Part shown: piece by piece, positions 15,966 to 24,953 of the stretch | Layout of the letters: every line of letters begins with the position of its first letter | Position numbering within the stretch: position 1 is the first letter of the stretch | DNA from: Umezawaea sp036375055 | Lineage (GTDB): Bacteria > Actinomycetota > Actinomycetes > Mycobacteriales > Pseudonocardiaceae | Reading direction: 5' to 3' | NCBI RefSeq assembly: GCF_036375055.1 | Contig: NZ_DASUSQ010000004.1 | Span: 1-64,000 of the forward strand | Length of the DNA stretch: 64,000 nucleotides | Translations under genes and position numbers: made by a program | Notes under the pieces: model-generated | The model's database searches: none | Told to the model about the DNA's origin: nothing | What the model saw: only the letters and a program-made list of their open reading frames with translations

Positions 15966-18803
15966 TTGTTCCCAGAAAGCACTCGAAGCAACCTGCGACT
16001 GGCCGTGCTCGGTCCCCTTCGCGCGTGGCTCGACGGTGTCGAGGTGGAACTGGGGCCACCTCAGCAGCGCTCGGTCCTCGCACTGCTCCTCGCCCACGGC
16101 GGGCAGCCCGTGAGCGTGGCGTCGCTCGTCGACGCCCTATGGGGCGAGGAGCACCCCGGCAGCGCCGTCAACCTGCTGCACCGCTACGTCGGTTCCCTGC
16201 GCCGCGCGCTGGAACCGGAACTGGGCCACCGCGAGACGGGGCGGTGGCTGATCAGGGGCGCGGGCGGCTACCGCTTCACCACCGACGCCGCCACGCTGGA
16301 CCTGCTGCGCTTCCGCGACCTCATGGCGCGGGCGCGCGCCGAGCGCGACGCGGGCGACGAGCGCCAGGCCGTCCACACGTTCGCCGAGGCCCTCGCGCTG
16401 TGGGACGGACCGGTGGCGGCGAACACGCCCGCGCCGGTCCGCTCGCACGCCGTCTTCACCGCGCTGGAACGCGAGCACGTCGCCGCGGTCAACGAGGCCA
16501 CCGACCTCGCGCTGCGGTGCGGCCTGCCGAAACCGGTGCTCGTACCGTTGCAGCGGGTGACGTCGCAGCACCCGTTCGACGAACCGTCGCACTCCCGGCT
16601 GATCCTCGCCCTCGCCGCGGCCGGCTACCGGGCCGACGCGCTGGAGGTCCACACCACCATCCGCGCCCGGCTGGCCGAGGAGCTCGGCATCGACCCCGGC
16701 CCCGAGCTGCGCGCCGCCCACGAGGCCGTGCTGCGCGAGGACGTGGAGCCGCCGCGGCCGGAGGTCCAGCACGAGGTCGCCCCGCTCGCCGACGCCCCCG
16801 TTCCCGCGCCGTCGGTGATGCCCGCCCAGCTCCCGCGCGACCTCACGGTCTTCGCGGGCCGCAAGGACGAGCTGGAACACCTGCTGGCCGAGCACGACGA
16901 CCCGCACGGCGCCACCGCCGTGACGCTCATCCGCGGCATGGCGGGCGTCGGCAAGACCACCCTCGCGGTCCGCTACGTGCACCGCATCGCCCACCTCTAC
17001 CCGGACGGCCAGCTCTACCTCAACCTGCGCGGCTTCGACCAGACCGGCGACGCCGTGCAGCCGGAGGACGCGGTGCGCCGCTTCCTGGACGAGCTGGGCG
17101 TCCCGTCGGCCCGCGTCCCGGTCGGCTTCGACGCCCAGGTGAGCCTCTACCGCAGCGTCCTGGCCGAACGCCGGGTCCTGGTGGTGCTGGACAACGCCCG
17201 CGACGCGGAGCAGGTCCGCCCGCTGCTGCCCGGCGCCCCCGGCTGCCACGTCGTCGTCACGAGCCGCAACCAGCTGCTGTCGCTGGTGGCGGTGGAGGGC
17301 GCCCGCCCGCTGCTGCTGACCCCGCTGTCGAAGGCGGAGTCGCGGGAGTTCCTCGCCCGCAGGCTGGGCAGCCGCTCGGTGGGCTCGGACCCGGCGGCCG
17401 TCTCGGAGATCATCGAACTCTGCGCGGGCCTCCCGCTGGCGCTCGCGATGGTCGCCGCCCGCGCCGCCCTCCAACCGCTGCACCCGCTCAGCGCCGTGGC
17501 GGCGGCCCTGCGCGAGACCAGCGACAGCCTCGACAGCTTCTCCGACGCCGACTCGATCATCGACGCCCGTGCGGCGTTCACCTGGTCCTACCAGGCGCTG
17601 AGCCCGGCCGCGGCGGACGTGTTCCGCCTGCTGTCCCTGCACCCCTGCCCCGAGATCCCCACCAGGGCGGCGGCCAGCCTCATGGGCCTGCCGGTGGCGA
17701 AGGCCGTGCCGCTGCTGGACGAACTGGAACGCGGCCACCTCGTCACCCAGCACGCCCCGCGCCGCTACACCATGCACGACCTCGTGCGCGTCTACGCGAC
17801 GGAGCTGTCCACCGCGACGGACCCGGCGGAGGACCGCAGGGCGGCCCGCGTCCGCGTCCTGGACCACTACCTGCACAGCGCGTTCACCGCGGCGGCGCTG
17901 ATCGACCCGCACCGCCCCCGCATCGCCCTGCGACCGATGAGCGAGGGCTCGGTGGTGGAGGTCATCGACGACCGCACGGCCGCCCAGGCGTGGACCACGG
18001 CGGCCTCCTCGACGTTGTTCGCGGCCATCGAGATGGCGGCCGAACACCACCTCGACGACCACACCTGGCGCCTCGGCTGGACGTTCGACCCGTACCTGGA
18101 CCGCAACGGCCACTGGCACCAGAAGGTCGTCGCGCAGGAGGCGGCGCTCGCGGCGACCGAGCGGACCGGCGAGGCGCAGGGCAGCGCGTACGTCCACCGC
18201 AGCCTCGGCTTCGCCCACAAGCACCTCGGCAACCTGGTGCGCGCGGCGAGCCACTTCCGCTCGGCGCTGGAGCTGTACGTGGAACTCGGCGACCTCAGGG
18301 GCGAGGGCCGCACCCACCAGAACATCGCGGACCTGTGCACCCGGCAGAACATGTACCAGCAGGCGCTGGAGCACGAGGTCCGGTCGCACGAGATCGCCAG
18401 GATCCTCGGCGACCAGCTGATGGAGGCCGACTGCCTCAACAACGTCGGCTGCGCGCACAGCGACCTCGGCGACCACGAGCAGGCGATCGTCCTGTGCGAA
18501 CTGGCGCTGCTGCGGTCGCGGGAACTCGGCAACCGCCCGCTGGAGGCGGCGTCGCAGGACAGCCTCGGCAGGATCCACCACCGGGCGGGGCGGTACCCGA
18601 CGGCGGTCGAGTGCTACAAGCACGCGCTGGAGACGCACCGGGACCTCCAGGACGTGTACAACGAGGCGGTGACGCTGCGGAACCTCTCGGCGTCGCACCT
18701 GGCCATGGGCGACGCGAGGTCCGCGGAGGACTGCGCGAGGCTGGCGGCGACGGTGCTGGGGCAGCCGCTCCCGTTCCCGCTGCCCGCGGCGAGCGCGAGC
18801 TAG
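15966..18803 (+). CDS. AfsR/SARP-type STAND regulator (BTAD, NB-ARC, TPR)
   Basis: The 945-aa protein begins with an OmpR-like DNA-binding domain (about 8-95; RLAVLGPLRAWLDG, YVGSLRRALEPE) followed by a BTAD domain (about 95-245). An NB-ARC ATPase has a P-loop GMAGVGKTTL near residue 325 and VLVVLDNARDAEQVRPLLPG as Walker B region. The C-terminal half holds TPR repeats (for example YVHRSLGFAHKHLGNLVRAA and repeated LGD units, about 720-930). AfsR-like proteins integrate signals to activate secondary metabolism or development. Start is TTG at 15966 after GGCGGAGCGAAG. No biosynthetic gene cluster adjoins it. Confidence 0.94.
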   Translation: MFPESTRSNLRLAVLGPLRAWLDGVEVELGPPQQRSVLALLLAHGGQPVSVASLVDALWGEEHPGSAVNLLHRYVGSLRRALEPELGHRETGRWLIRGAGGYRFTTDAATLDLLRFRDLMARARAERDAGDERQAVHTFAEALALWDGPVAANTPAPVRSHAVFTALEREHVAAVNEATDLALRCGLPKPVLVPLQRVTSQHPFDEPSHSRLILALAAAGYRADALEVHTTIRARLAEELGIDPGPELRAAHEAVLREDVEPPRPEVQHEVAPLADAPVPAPSVMPAQLPRDLTVFAGRKDELEHLLAEHDDPHGATAVTLIRGMAGVGKTTLAVRYVHRIAHLYPDGQLYLNLRGFDQTGDAVQPEDAVRRFLDELGVPSARVPVGFDAQVSLYRSVLAERRVLVVLDNARDAEQVRPLLPGAPGCHVVVTSRNQLLSLVAVEGARPLLLTPLSKAESREFLARRLGSRSVGSDPAAVSEIIELCAGLPLALAMVAARAALQPLHPLSAVAAALRETSDSLDSFSDADSIIDARAAFTWSYQALSPAAADVFRLLSLHPCPEIPTRAAASLMGLPVAKAVPLLDELERGHLVTQHAPRRYTMHDLVRVYATELSTATDPAEDRRAARVRVLDHYLHSAFTAAALIDPHRPRIALRPMSEGSVVEVIDDRTAAQAWTTAASSTLFAAIEMAAEHHLDDHTWRLGWTFDPYLDRNGHWHQKVVAQEAALAATERTGEAQGSAYVHRSLGFAHKHLGNLVRAASHFRSALELYVELGDLRGEGRTHQNIADLCTRQNMYQQALEHEVRSHEIARILGDQLMEADCLNNVGCAHSDLGDHEQAIVLCELALLRSRELGNRPLEAASQDSLGRIHHRAGRYPTAVECYKHALETHRDLQDVYNEAVTLRNLSASHLAMGDARSAEDCARLAATVLGQPLPFPLPAASAS

Positions 18804-18816
18804 CTCCTCCGACCAC

Positions 18817-18850
18817 GGGGATCGCGCCTCCGACCACCGGCGCGATCCCC
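18817..18850. terminator. Bidirectional terminator between convergent genes
   Basis: GGGGATCGCGCC and GGCGCGATCCCC form a perfect 12-bp stem with a 10-nt loop. It sits between the stops of the AfsR-like gene and the AHSA1-like gene, which converge. Confidence 0.75.
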
Positions 18851-18861
18851 CGGCCGACGCC

Positions 18862-19320
18862 TCAGCCCGCGAGCAGGCGGTCCAGCTTGGTGAAGGAGCT
18901 CTCCCAGCCCAGGCGGGCCATGCTCTCCATCTCCTCCGTGTACGGTCCCTGCCGCAGCACGACCCGCGTGTTCCCGCCCTCGTCGTGGAACTCCACCCGC
19001 AGCGAGAACCGGTCGACGGGCGGCTGGTTCCCCGCGCCGTTCCAGGCCTCCGCGCCCACGAGCAGCGAGTTGGGCACCACCTCCAGGAACGTCGCGTCCA
19101 CCGGGGAGGTGAAGGACGGGTCCTCGTCGCTCACCATCGTGAACCGCTGGTGCCCGCCGACCCGCACGTCGAGGTCGACGGACTCGCGCGGCACGCTGAA
19201 CCCGACCGGCCCGAACCACTGCGCCAGCTGGTCGGGGTCGGTGAAGGCCCGGTAGACCAGCTCGCGGGGAGCGTCGAACACTCGGGTCATCACCAGTTCG
19301 GTGTTGGGCGCCTCGGTCAT
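18862..19320 (-). CDS. AHSA1/SRPBCC-domain protein
   Basis: The 152-aa protein is an activator-of-Hsp90-homologue-like SRPBCC domain: ELVMTRVFDAPRELVYRAFTDPDQLAQWFGPVGFSV at the start, GGHQRFTMVSDEDP, and a C-terminal helix ESMARLGWESSFTKLDRLL. The fold forms a deep hydrophobic pocket and usually binds small lipophilic ligands. Its ATG overlaps the TGA of the ArsR gene (ATGA), the standard arrangement in which an ArsR-type repressor and an AHSA1 protein form one operon. The ligand is unknown. Confidence 0.93.
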   Translation of the reverse strand: MTEAPNTELVMTRVFDAPRELVYRAFTDPDQLAQWFGPVGFSVPRESVDLDVRVGGHQRFTMVSDEDPSFTSPVDATFLEVVPNSLLVGAEAWNGAGNQPPVDRFSLRVEFHDEGGNTRVVLRQGPYTEEMESMARLGWESSFTKLDRLLAG

Positions 19321-19670
19321 GTCTGGGTCCTCTCGGTGTCCGTTCGGGCTTGGATGCGACGCAGGTGGGCGTCGAGTCGGTCGAAGTTGGCGTCCCAGAA
19401 CCGGCGGTACCGCTCCATCCAGTCCGTCGCCTCCCGCAGCGGTCCCGCCTCCAGCCTGCTCGACCGCCACTGGGCCGTGCGGCTGCGGGAGATGAGCCCC
19501 GCGCCCTCCAGCACCTTCAGGTGCCGGGAGATCGCCGGGAGGCTGATGTCGAACGGTTCGGCCAGCTCCGAGACGGTCGCGTCCCCGTCCGCGAGCCGGG
19601 CGAGGATCGCCCGGCGCGTGGGGTCCGCCAACGCCGCGAAGATGGTGCTGAGCCGATCACTGCTCGCCAT
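19317..19670 (-). CDS. ArsR-family repressor
   Basis: The 117-aa protein is a winged-helix ArsR/SmtB-type regulator (IFAALADPTRRAILARLADG, DISLPAISRHLKVLEGAGLISRSR). The CxCxxC-type metal-binding cysteines are absent, which fits the non-metal subgroup paired with AHSA1 proteins. Its start codon overlaps the left arm of the operator, so binding would directly block transcription of the operon. The ATG at 19670 is just before ASSDRLSTIFAAL. Confidence 0.94.
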   Translation of the reverse strand: MASSDRLSTIFAALADPTRRAILARLADGDATVSELAEPFDISLPAISRHLKVLEGAGLISRSRTAQWRSSRLEAGPLREATDWMERYRRFWDANFDRLDAHLRRIQARTDTERTQT

Positions 19671-19707
19671 GTTTAACCTACTCGTTAATTAACCGACTTG
19701 TTAAACA
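19670..19707. promoter_or_regulatory. ArsR operator with three GTTAA-type sites
   Basis: TGTTTAAC (19670-19677) and GTTAAACA (19700-19707) are perfect inverted arms, with the 10-bp palindrome GTTAATTAAC centred between them (19684-19693). This is strikingly AT-rich for the region. It lies between the ArsR gene and the divergent AlkC-like gene and could act on both promoters. Confidence 0.75.
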
Positions 19708-19794
19708 TAGCCGGGACCGCGCCGATGTCAAGCCCACCGGGAACTGTCGTACCCCGCTCCTAGACTCGGGCTCCCCGCCACCACAAGGAGTTCC

Positions 19795-20883
19795 GTGCCC
19801 ACCGCAGACGAACTGCTCGACGCCGCCGCCGTCACCGGCCTCGCCCGGACCCTCTCCGTGCCCGCTCCGGCCGTCACGGCCGCCGCGGGGAGGTTGGGCG
19901 GGCTCGGTCTGCGCGAGCGCACCGACCTCGTGCACGACGCGCTGCTGGCCGACCTGCCCCCGGCGTTCCCGCGGTTCGAGGCCGTGGTGCGCGAGGCCCT
20001 GCGCGATCCGGGGTTCACCGGCTGGATGATCTGGCCGGTGACGGAGGCGGTCACCAGCCGCGCGCTGGCGGACGGCGGCACCGAGGCCTTCGACCGGGCC
20101 CTCGCGCTGCTGGCGGAGCTCACGCCGAGGCTGACGGCCGAGTTCGGCATCCGGCGCCTGCTGGACGCCGACCTCGGGCGCGCCCTGCCGATCGTGCTGA
20201 CCTGGACCGACCACGCCGACGAGCACGTGCGCAGGCTCGCCAGCGAGGGCACGCGGCCCCTGCTGCCGTGGGCGAAGCGGGTGCGGGCGATCGTCGAGGA
20301 CCCGGCGGCGGCCGTGCCGGTGCTGGACGCGCTGCACCGCGACCCGTCGGAGTACGTCCGGCGCTCGGTGGCCAACCACCTCAACGACATCAGCCGCCGC
20401 GACCCCGCGCTCGCCGCGGCCACGGCGGCGCGCTGGTTGGAGGGCGAGCCCGCTCCGGAGACGCTGCGGCTCGTCCGGCACGGCCTGCGCACGCTGGTCA
20501 AGCAGGGCCACCCGCGGGCGCTGGCGCTGCTCGGGTTCCCGCCCGTCCCCGGTCTGCTGGTGGAGGGTCCGCTGCTCGACACGACGGCCGTGGAGGTCGG
20601 CGGCGCGCTGGGCTTCTCCTTCGCCGTGGAGAACACCGGGCCCGCGCCCGCGCGGCTGGCGATCGACTACGTGGTCCACCACCGGAAGGCCAACGGGTCG
20701 ACCACGCCCAAGGTGTTCAAGCTGACGACCAGGACGCTTGCCGCCGGTGAGCGGCTGACGGTCGCCCGCACGCACTCGTTCAAGGTCATCACCACCCGCG
20801 TCTACCACCCCGGCGAGCACGCCATCGCCCTCCAGGTGAACGGCGAGGCGTTCGGGAGGTCGACCTTCACGCTCCTGCCGTAG
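19795..20883 (+). CDS. alkC: AlkC-like DNA alkylation repair protein
   Basis: The 362-aa protein fits the AlkC/AlkD glycosylase superfamily built from HEAT-like repeats. These release N3- and N7-alkylated purines. Helical repeats occupy about 15-250 (FTGWMIWPVTEAVTSRALADG, WTDHADEHVRRLASEGTRPLLPWAKRV region, SEYVRRSVANHLNDISRRDP). A C-terminal beta domain (about 260-362; LGFSFAVENTGPAPARLAIDYVVH) matches the immunoglobulin-like domain of AlkC. Start is GTG at 19795 after AAGGAG. It is divergent from the ArsR operon. The family call is strong; substrate range is inferred. Confidence 0.87.
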   Translation: MPTADELLDAAAVTGLARTLSVPAPAVTAAAGRLGGLGLRERTDLVHDALLADLPPAFPRFEAVVREALRDPGFTGWMIWPVTEAVTSRALADGGTEAFDRALALLAELTPRLTAEFGIRRLLDADLGRALPIVLTWTDHADEHVRRLASEGTRPLLPWAKRVRAIVEDPAAAVPVLDALHRDPSEYVRRSVANHLNDISRRDPALAAATAARWLEGEPAPETLRLVRHGLRTLVKQGHPRALALLGFPPVPGLLVEGPLLDTTAVEVGGALGFSFAVENTGPAPARLAIDYVVHHRKANGSTTPKVFKLTTRTLAAGERLTVARTHSFKVITTRVYHPGEHAIALQVNGEAFGRSTFTLLP

Positions 20884-20954
20884 CGGACGCCCGGTCACGA
20901 CCACCGCACCGCCCCGGATTTGTCCCCAGGCAGTGGATCTTGTATCTATCGTCC

Positions 20955-21848
20955 ATGAGAACGCGCTCCACCGTGACCGAAGTCGTGTTCTTGCTCCCGC
21001 AAGCGTTGTCCCTGCTCGACCTGGCGGGCCCGGTCGCGGTCTACCGGGCCGCCGTCGCCCGCGGCCTGCCCTACCGCTTGTCCTTTGTGGCCGATGGGCC
21101 GGACCTGGTCACCGCGGAGGGCCTGGGCCTGCGGGCCGGGGCGACGTGGCCCGACCTCTCCCCCGCCGACCTGGTGTTCGTGCCGGGCGGCGGCTCCGTC
21201 TCGGCGGCGAGCCTCGCCGTGCTGCGCCGCCACCACGCGACCGGCGGCACGGTCGTCGCCGTGGGCACGGGCGCCGACTCGCTCGGCCGCGCGGGCCTGC
21301 TCGACGGCAGGCGCGCCACCACCCACCACGGCCACGGGCGCGTGCTCGCCGACGCCACCCCGGCCGCGACCGTGGTGGACGACGTCCTGCACGTCGTGGA
21401 CGGCAGGATCGCGACCTCGGCGGGCGGCGCGAGCGGCCTCGACGTGGCGCTGCACCTGCTCGCAGCGAGCAGGGGTCCCGGTGTCGCCGCGCGCGTCGCC
21501 AGGGACCTGCTGGTGTACCCGAGGGGCGCGGGCGACGAGCCGCCCCCCGGCGTGCCGCTGCGGCACCGCGCGCACGTGGACGACCTGACGCACCGCTTGC
21601 AGGACCTGATCGAGGACCGGTTCACCGAACGGCTGCGGCTCGTCGACATGTCCCGCGAACTGGGCTTCAGCGAACGCACGCTGACCCGGCACTTCCGCAG
21701 GGCGACCGGCCTGACCCCGTTGCGCTACCAGCAGTTGCTGCGGGTGGAGCGGGCCGAGCAGCTCATCGGCCGGGGCGCGACCGTGGACGCGGCGGCACGG
21801 GCGGTGGGCCTCACCGACGCCCGCGCGCTCCGCGCCCTGCGCGCCTAG
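20955..21848 (+). CDS. GlxA-like regulator (DJ-1/PfpI domain plus AraC HTH)
   Basis: The 297-aa protein has an N-terminal DJ-1/PfpI-like domain (about 8-165; EVVFLLPQALSLLDLAGPVAVYRA, LVFVPGGGSVSA) and a C-terminal AraC/XylS double HTH (about 195-295; LVDMSRELGFSERTLTRHFRRATG). The usual nucleophile position reads VAVGTGADSLGRAGL, with no cysteine, so the sensor domain is likely non-enzymatic. The ATG at 20955 has no clear ribosome-binding site, and TATCTA lies about 10 bp upstream, so leaderless transcription is possible. Confidence 0.88.
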   Translation: MRTRSTVTEVVFLLPQALSLLDLAGPVAVYRAAVARGLPYRLSFVADGPDLVTAEGLGLRAGATWPDLSPADLVFVPGGGSVSAASLAVLRRHHATGGTVVAVGTGADSLGRAGLLDGRRATTHHGHGRVLADATPAATVVDDVLHVVDGRIATSAGGASGLDVALHLLAASRGPGVAARVARDLLVYPRGAGDEPPPGVPLRHRAHVDDLTHRLQDLIEDRFTERLRLVDMSRELGFSERTLTRHFRRATGLTPLRYQQLLRVERAEQLIGRGATVDAAARAVGLTDARALRALRA

Positions 21849-21962
21849 CGGCACGGCGGTTCAGGTGGCCGGTCGAGCGACCACCACCCCCCTGCTGGCA
21901 GCCGATGCCGGGGAGCGCCCCTGACCGGTGGCGAGCGGTCGCCACCGGCCGGGGCGGACGCC

Positions 21963-22742
21963 TCACCGCCGGCGGTCGTCCCGCGCGCGCTCGGTGTCGT
22001 CCACGACGTCGACGCGCTCCTTGCGCACCTCGCCGGCCACGGTGCGCTGCTCGGTCACGGTCTCCTTGCCGAGGCCGACGCGCTCGACCGCGACCGTCTC
22101 CTTGTCCACCACCGGGCGCTCCTCGTGCAGCACGACCTCGCTCTCCTCGGCGCGGAAGGCCTTGTCGCGCGTGCCCGCGTCGGCGGACGTGACGGGCTCG
22201 CGCACGACCCGGACCTCCTCGTGGGAGACGGGCACGGTGACGTTCTGCTGCTCGGTGACGGTGTGCTTGACGAGCCGGACGCGACCGGTCTCGACCTGCT
22301 CCGTGCCGACCTTCAGGTGCTCCTCGGAGCGGACCATGCTCTGCTCGTCCCGGCGCCCCGCGGACCGGTCCCGCCCGGCCGCCGACGCGCGGTCGCCGTC
22401 GAGCCGGTCGTGGTCGCCGCTGGCGGGCGTGGGCATCCCGTAGTACTCGTACAGGTTGGCCTGCTCGGCGTCGGAGAGCCTGCCGCCCGAGGCGTCGACC
22501 TCCGGGGCGTCCTTGACCTTCTGCTTCTCCACCGGCACGGTGATGTGCTTGTCCGACACCTTGGCGCCCTGGATCGGGACGAAGCTCTCCCGCATCCCGA
22601 AGATTCCGGTGTGGACGGAGGCCCAGACCGGCTCGCCGCTCTGCTCGTCCAACCAGACCTGCTTGACGGAACCGATCCGGTCACCGCGCGCGTCGATGAC
22701 GTCGCACTCGTACAGGCGCTCCACCGATTTCTGGTCGATCAT
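21963..22742 (-). CDS. PRC-barrel / DUF2382 stress protein
   Basis: The 259-aa protein has an N-terminal PRC-barrel (about 1-85; VERLYECDVIDARGDRIGSV, SFVPIQGAKVSDKHITVP). A charged linker follows, then a C-terminal DUF2382 domain (about 140-240) with repeated SEEHLKVGTEQVETGRVRLVKHTV-type strands and EVVLHEERPVVDKETV. This architecture is common in actinobacteria and linked to general stress, but its function is unproven. AGAGG precedes the ATG. Highly charged composition suggests a cytosolic soluble protein. Confidence 0.9.
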   Translation of the reverse strand: MIDQKSVERLYECDVIDARGDRIGSVKQVWLDEQSGEPVWASVHTGIFGMRESFVPIQGAKVSDKHITVPVEKQKVKDAPEVDASGGRLSDAEQANLYEYYGMPTPASGDHDRLDGDRASAAGRDRSAGRRDEQSMVRSEEHLKVGTEQVETGRVRLVKHTVTEQQNVTVPVSHEEVRVVREPVTSADAGTRDKAFRAEESEVVLHEERPVVDKETVAVERVGLGKETVTEQRTVAGEVRKERVDVVDDTERARDDRRR

Positions 22743-22972
22743 CGGACAACCTCTCTCCCGAATGGACTCTTCGTCTCGCCAGCTCTGGCTACCCAGGCCG
22801 GCGGAGTCGACTCGGGATCGACCCCAAGGCCACCCGGACGTGAACAAGATCGCCGGTCGGCCGACTGTCCGTAGTCGGCCACCCCCCTGTTCGAGGGCCA
22901 CGCCCAGGGGATCGGACCGGGCTTCGGTCACAGCACTGGGCCGCGAGCGCGCCGGAGGGGATGATTCGGGGC

Positions 22973-23389
22973 ATGTACGGCATCGGCTCGGAGCCGCGTC
23001 CCCAGTCGCGGAGGAGCACCAGGGTCCTGCGGGTCCTCGCGCTGTGCGCGGTGCTCGGGTGGATCCTGTTCATCGCGCTGCGGATCCACTCCGAGCCGCC
23101 CCCCGGCTCGGCGTCGCCCGCGGAGCTGGCGCGCGCGTACGGGTCCGCGCTGAACTCCGGCGACGCGGACGGGGTGGTGCCGCTGCTGGGCGGGCCGGTC
23201 ACGGGTGACGAGGAGGTCGCGGACTACCTGGTCGGGCAGCCGCACGAGGGCAGGTGGCACGTGGCGGCGGTGGAGCTGGACGGTGCGACGTTCCTCGCCG
23301 TCAACGACGACCGGGGGCCGGTCGTGCACCTGCCCACCACGAACGACGACGGCCACTGGCAGGTCAACCCGCTGGTGTCGCCGCGTTGA
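22973..23389 (+). CDS. Membrane-anchored hypothetical protein (138 aa)
   Basis: One N-terminal membrane helix (VLRVLALCAVLGWILFIALR, about 18-37) is followed by an exported domain of about 95 aa. SPAELARAYGSALNSGDADG then VAAVELDGATFLAVNDDRG resembles the start of a SnoaL/NTF2-like fold, but too little remains to be sure. An upstream in-frame ATG at 22961 lies only 2 bp after GGAGGGG, too close for use, so I prefer 22973. It is convergent with the CopC-like gene, 7 bp between stops. Confidence 0.75.
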   Translation: MYGIGSEPRPQSRRSTRVLRVLALCAVLGWILFIALRIHSEPPPGSASPAELARAYGSALNSGDADGVVPLLGGPVTGDEEVADYLVGQPHEGRWHVAAVELDGATFLAVNDDRGPVVHLPTTNDDGHWQVNPLVSPR

Positions 23390-23396
23390 CCAGGGG

Positions 23397-23981
23397 TTAC
23401 TCCGCCTTCTTGGTCCTGCCGAGGCGCGTGGCGGCGAACGCGCCCGCTCCCGCCAGCACAACGGCACCGATGATCCACACCGACACCGGGACGCCGCCGC
23501 CGTCGCCCTCCTCGGAGGCGGTCGACGCCGCGGGCGCGCTGGACGTGGCCGGGGGCGGGGTGGTGGGCGCGGTGGTGGTGGTGGGCGCGGCGGAGGTGGT
23601 GCTGGGCGTGGCCGCGGCGGCCAGCGTGAAGCGGAGGTCGGCGCCGACCTCGTCGCCGTCGTCGGACACCACGCGGTAGCCCAGGACGTACTCGCCCGCG
23701 GGACCGGTGGGCTCGACCACCGCGGTGACCACGGCCCCCGCCGCGTTCACCTGGGCCACGTTCCACGTGACCCCGTCCGGCCCGGTCACGGTGATCGGGG
23801 TGGCGGCCAGGCCGACCGGTTCGCTGAAGGTCAGCACGACCTGCGTCGGCGCGGTGGGCAGCGACGCGCCCGCGGCCGGATCGCTGCTGATCAGCTCGGC
23901 GTGCGCGAACGCGGGCGCGGCGGTGCCCACCAGCGCCAGGCCGGTCAGCAGGAGCGCGGCGCCTAGGCGTCGGAGGTTCAT
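23397..23981 (-). CDS. copC: CopC-domain copper-binding membrane protein
   Basis: The 194-aa protein has a signal peptide (LGAALLLTGLALVGTAAPAFA) with predicted cleavage giving a mature N-terminus HAELISSDPAAGASLP, the copper-ligating His of the CopC/YobA family. The CopC beta domain runs to about residue 125 (QVVLTFSEPV, GEYVLGYRVVSDDGDEVGADLRFTL). A Thr/Pro/Ala-rich linker and a C-terminal membrane helix (VWIIGAVVLAGAGAFAATRL) follow. Family members bind copper outside the membrane, often with CopD, which is absent here. AAAGG precedes the ATG. Confidence 0.92.
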   Translation of the reverse strand: MNLRRLGAALLLTGLALVGTAAPAFAHAELISSDPAAGASLPTAPTQVVLTFSEPVGLAATPITVTGPDGVTWNVAQVNAAGAVVTAVVEPTGPAGEYVLGYRVVSDDGDEVGADLRFTLAAAATPSTTSAAPTTTTAPTTPPPATSSAPAASTASEEGDGGGVPVSVWIIGAVVLAGAGAFAATRLGRTKKAE

Positions 23982-24086
23982 CGGCGGGCCTTTCGTGGTC
24001 CGGAGGCAGGGCATCCCCCCGGTAGTCGTACCAGGTGGCCGCTCGGTTCCCGAAGACCCGTTCGCGACGACGGCGAGGCGGGAGGA

Positions 24087-24953
24087 CTACGTGAGGGTGT
24101 TCGGCACGTTCCGGTGCGGGCCGAAGTAGCCGACGTACACCTTGGCCGTCCCGCGGTCCGCGACGAAGTACACGCGGGGCAGCAGCGTGCCGCGTCCGAC
24201 GCCGATCTTCAGGTGGGCCTCCATGAAGACCGCTCCCGAGGGGTCGTAGGCGCGGTCCACCGGGAACATGCGCTTCGCGCTCATCCGGCCGGACCTGCCG
24301 ACGGTCTTGCTCTCGCTCATGGCGAGCTTCTTCGCGTTCGGCGGCCACACGTGCGGGTGGTGGGAGTTCTCGCACCACGCGCGGAAGTTGCCGGGGTTCT
24401 CCTGCGCCGCCAGCGCCTCGCCGTAGGCGTGCAGGGCGAGGAAACCGCGCCACGCGTTCTCCCCCCAGGTGCGCGACCCCGGCACGTTGTCGATCTTGTC
24501 CAGTTGCACGCACGCCTCGACCGGCAGGCTGAGGTGGTCGGCGAGGTGCAGGCGCGCCAGTTCCGCCGCGTGCGACGGCGACTCCGCGGTCACGGGCAGG
24601 TCGCGCGCCGGGGTGACCTCCTCGGGCACCAGGCCGCGGTAGACGGTGGTCAGCCTGCCCCGCAGCCTGCTGTTCTCCTCCTCCAGCCTGCGCTGGTCCC
24701 GCACGGCCTCCCGGTACCTGCGGTCCAGTTCGTCGAGCTGCTCCTGCTTCTCGGCCAGTTCGACGTCGGCCATCACCAGCAGTTCCTCGATCTCCGGGGG
24801 CTCGCGGGGCTCGACCGGGTCGAGCACGACCGGGTCGGCGGGCGGGGTCTGGGAGAACTCGACCTGTCTTCGCTCCGGTTCGGGGCTCCGTCTTCGGTCG
24901 TCCCGGTTCCGGCCCCGGAGGATCCCCCACACCGCTCGCGACAGCATCGCCAT
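24087..24953 (-). CDS. Coiled-coil hypothetical protein (288 aa)
   Basis: After a basic N-terminus (AVWGILRGRNRDDRRR) and a Pro-rich stretch comes a coiled coil (about 55-100; ELLVMADVELAEKQEQLDEL, RDQRRLEEENSRLRGRL). The C-terminal domain (about 120-288) includes GNFRAWCENSHHPHVWPPNAKKLAMSES and ends RVYFVADRGTAKVYVGYFGPHRNVPNT. This VGYxGPH ending is shared by several uncharacterised actinomycete proteins, in my recollection, but I can name no function. GAGGGTGGCGACC precedes the ATG at 24953. Confidence 0.72.
   Translation of the reverse strand: MAMLSRAVWGILRGRNRDDRRRSPEPERRQVEFSQTPPADPVVLDPVEPREPPEIEELLVMADVELAEKQEQLDELDRRYREAVRDQRRLEEENSRLRGRLTTVYRGLVPEEVTPARDLPVTAESPSHAAELARLHLADHLSLPVEACVQLDKIDNVPGSRTWGENAWRGFLALHAYGEALAAQENPGNFRAWCENSHHPHVWPPNAKKLAMSESKTVGRSGRMSAKRMFPVDRAYDPSGAVFMEAHLKIGVGRGTLLPRVYFVADRGTAKVYVGYFGPHRNVPNTLT

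Noticed and set aside
16137..18698. Long minus-strand open frame inside the AfsR-like gene
   Set aside because: It mirrors the codon bias of the AfsR-like gene and shows no recognisable domain.
15966..18803. Secondary-metabolite gene cluster controlled by the AfsR-like protein
   Set aside because: No PKS, NRPS, terpene synthase or RiPP genes adjoin; neighbours are a sigma factor, an AHSA1 protein and a DNA repair protein.
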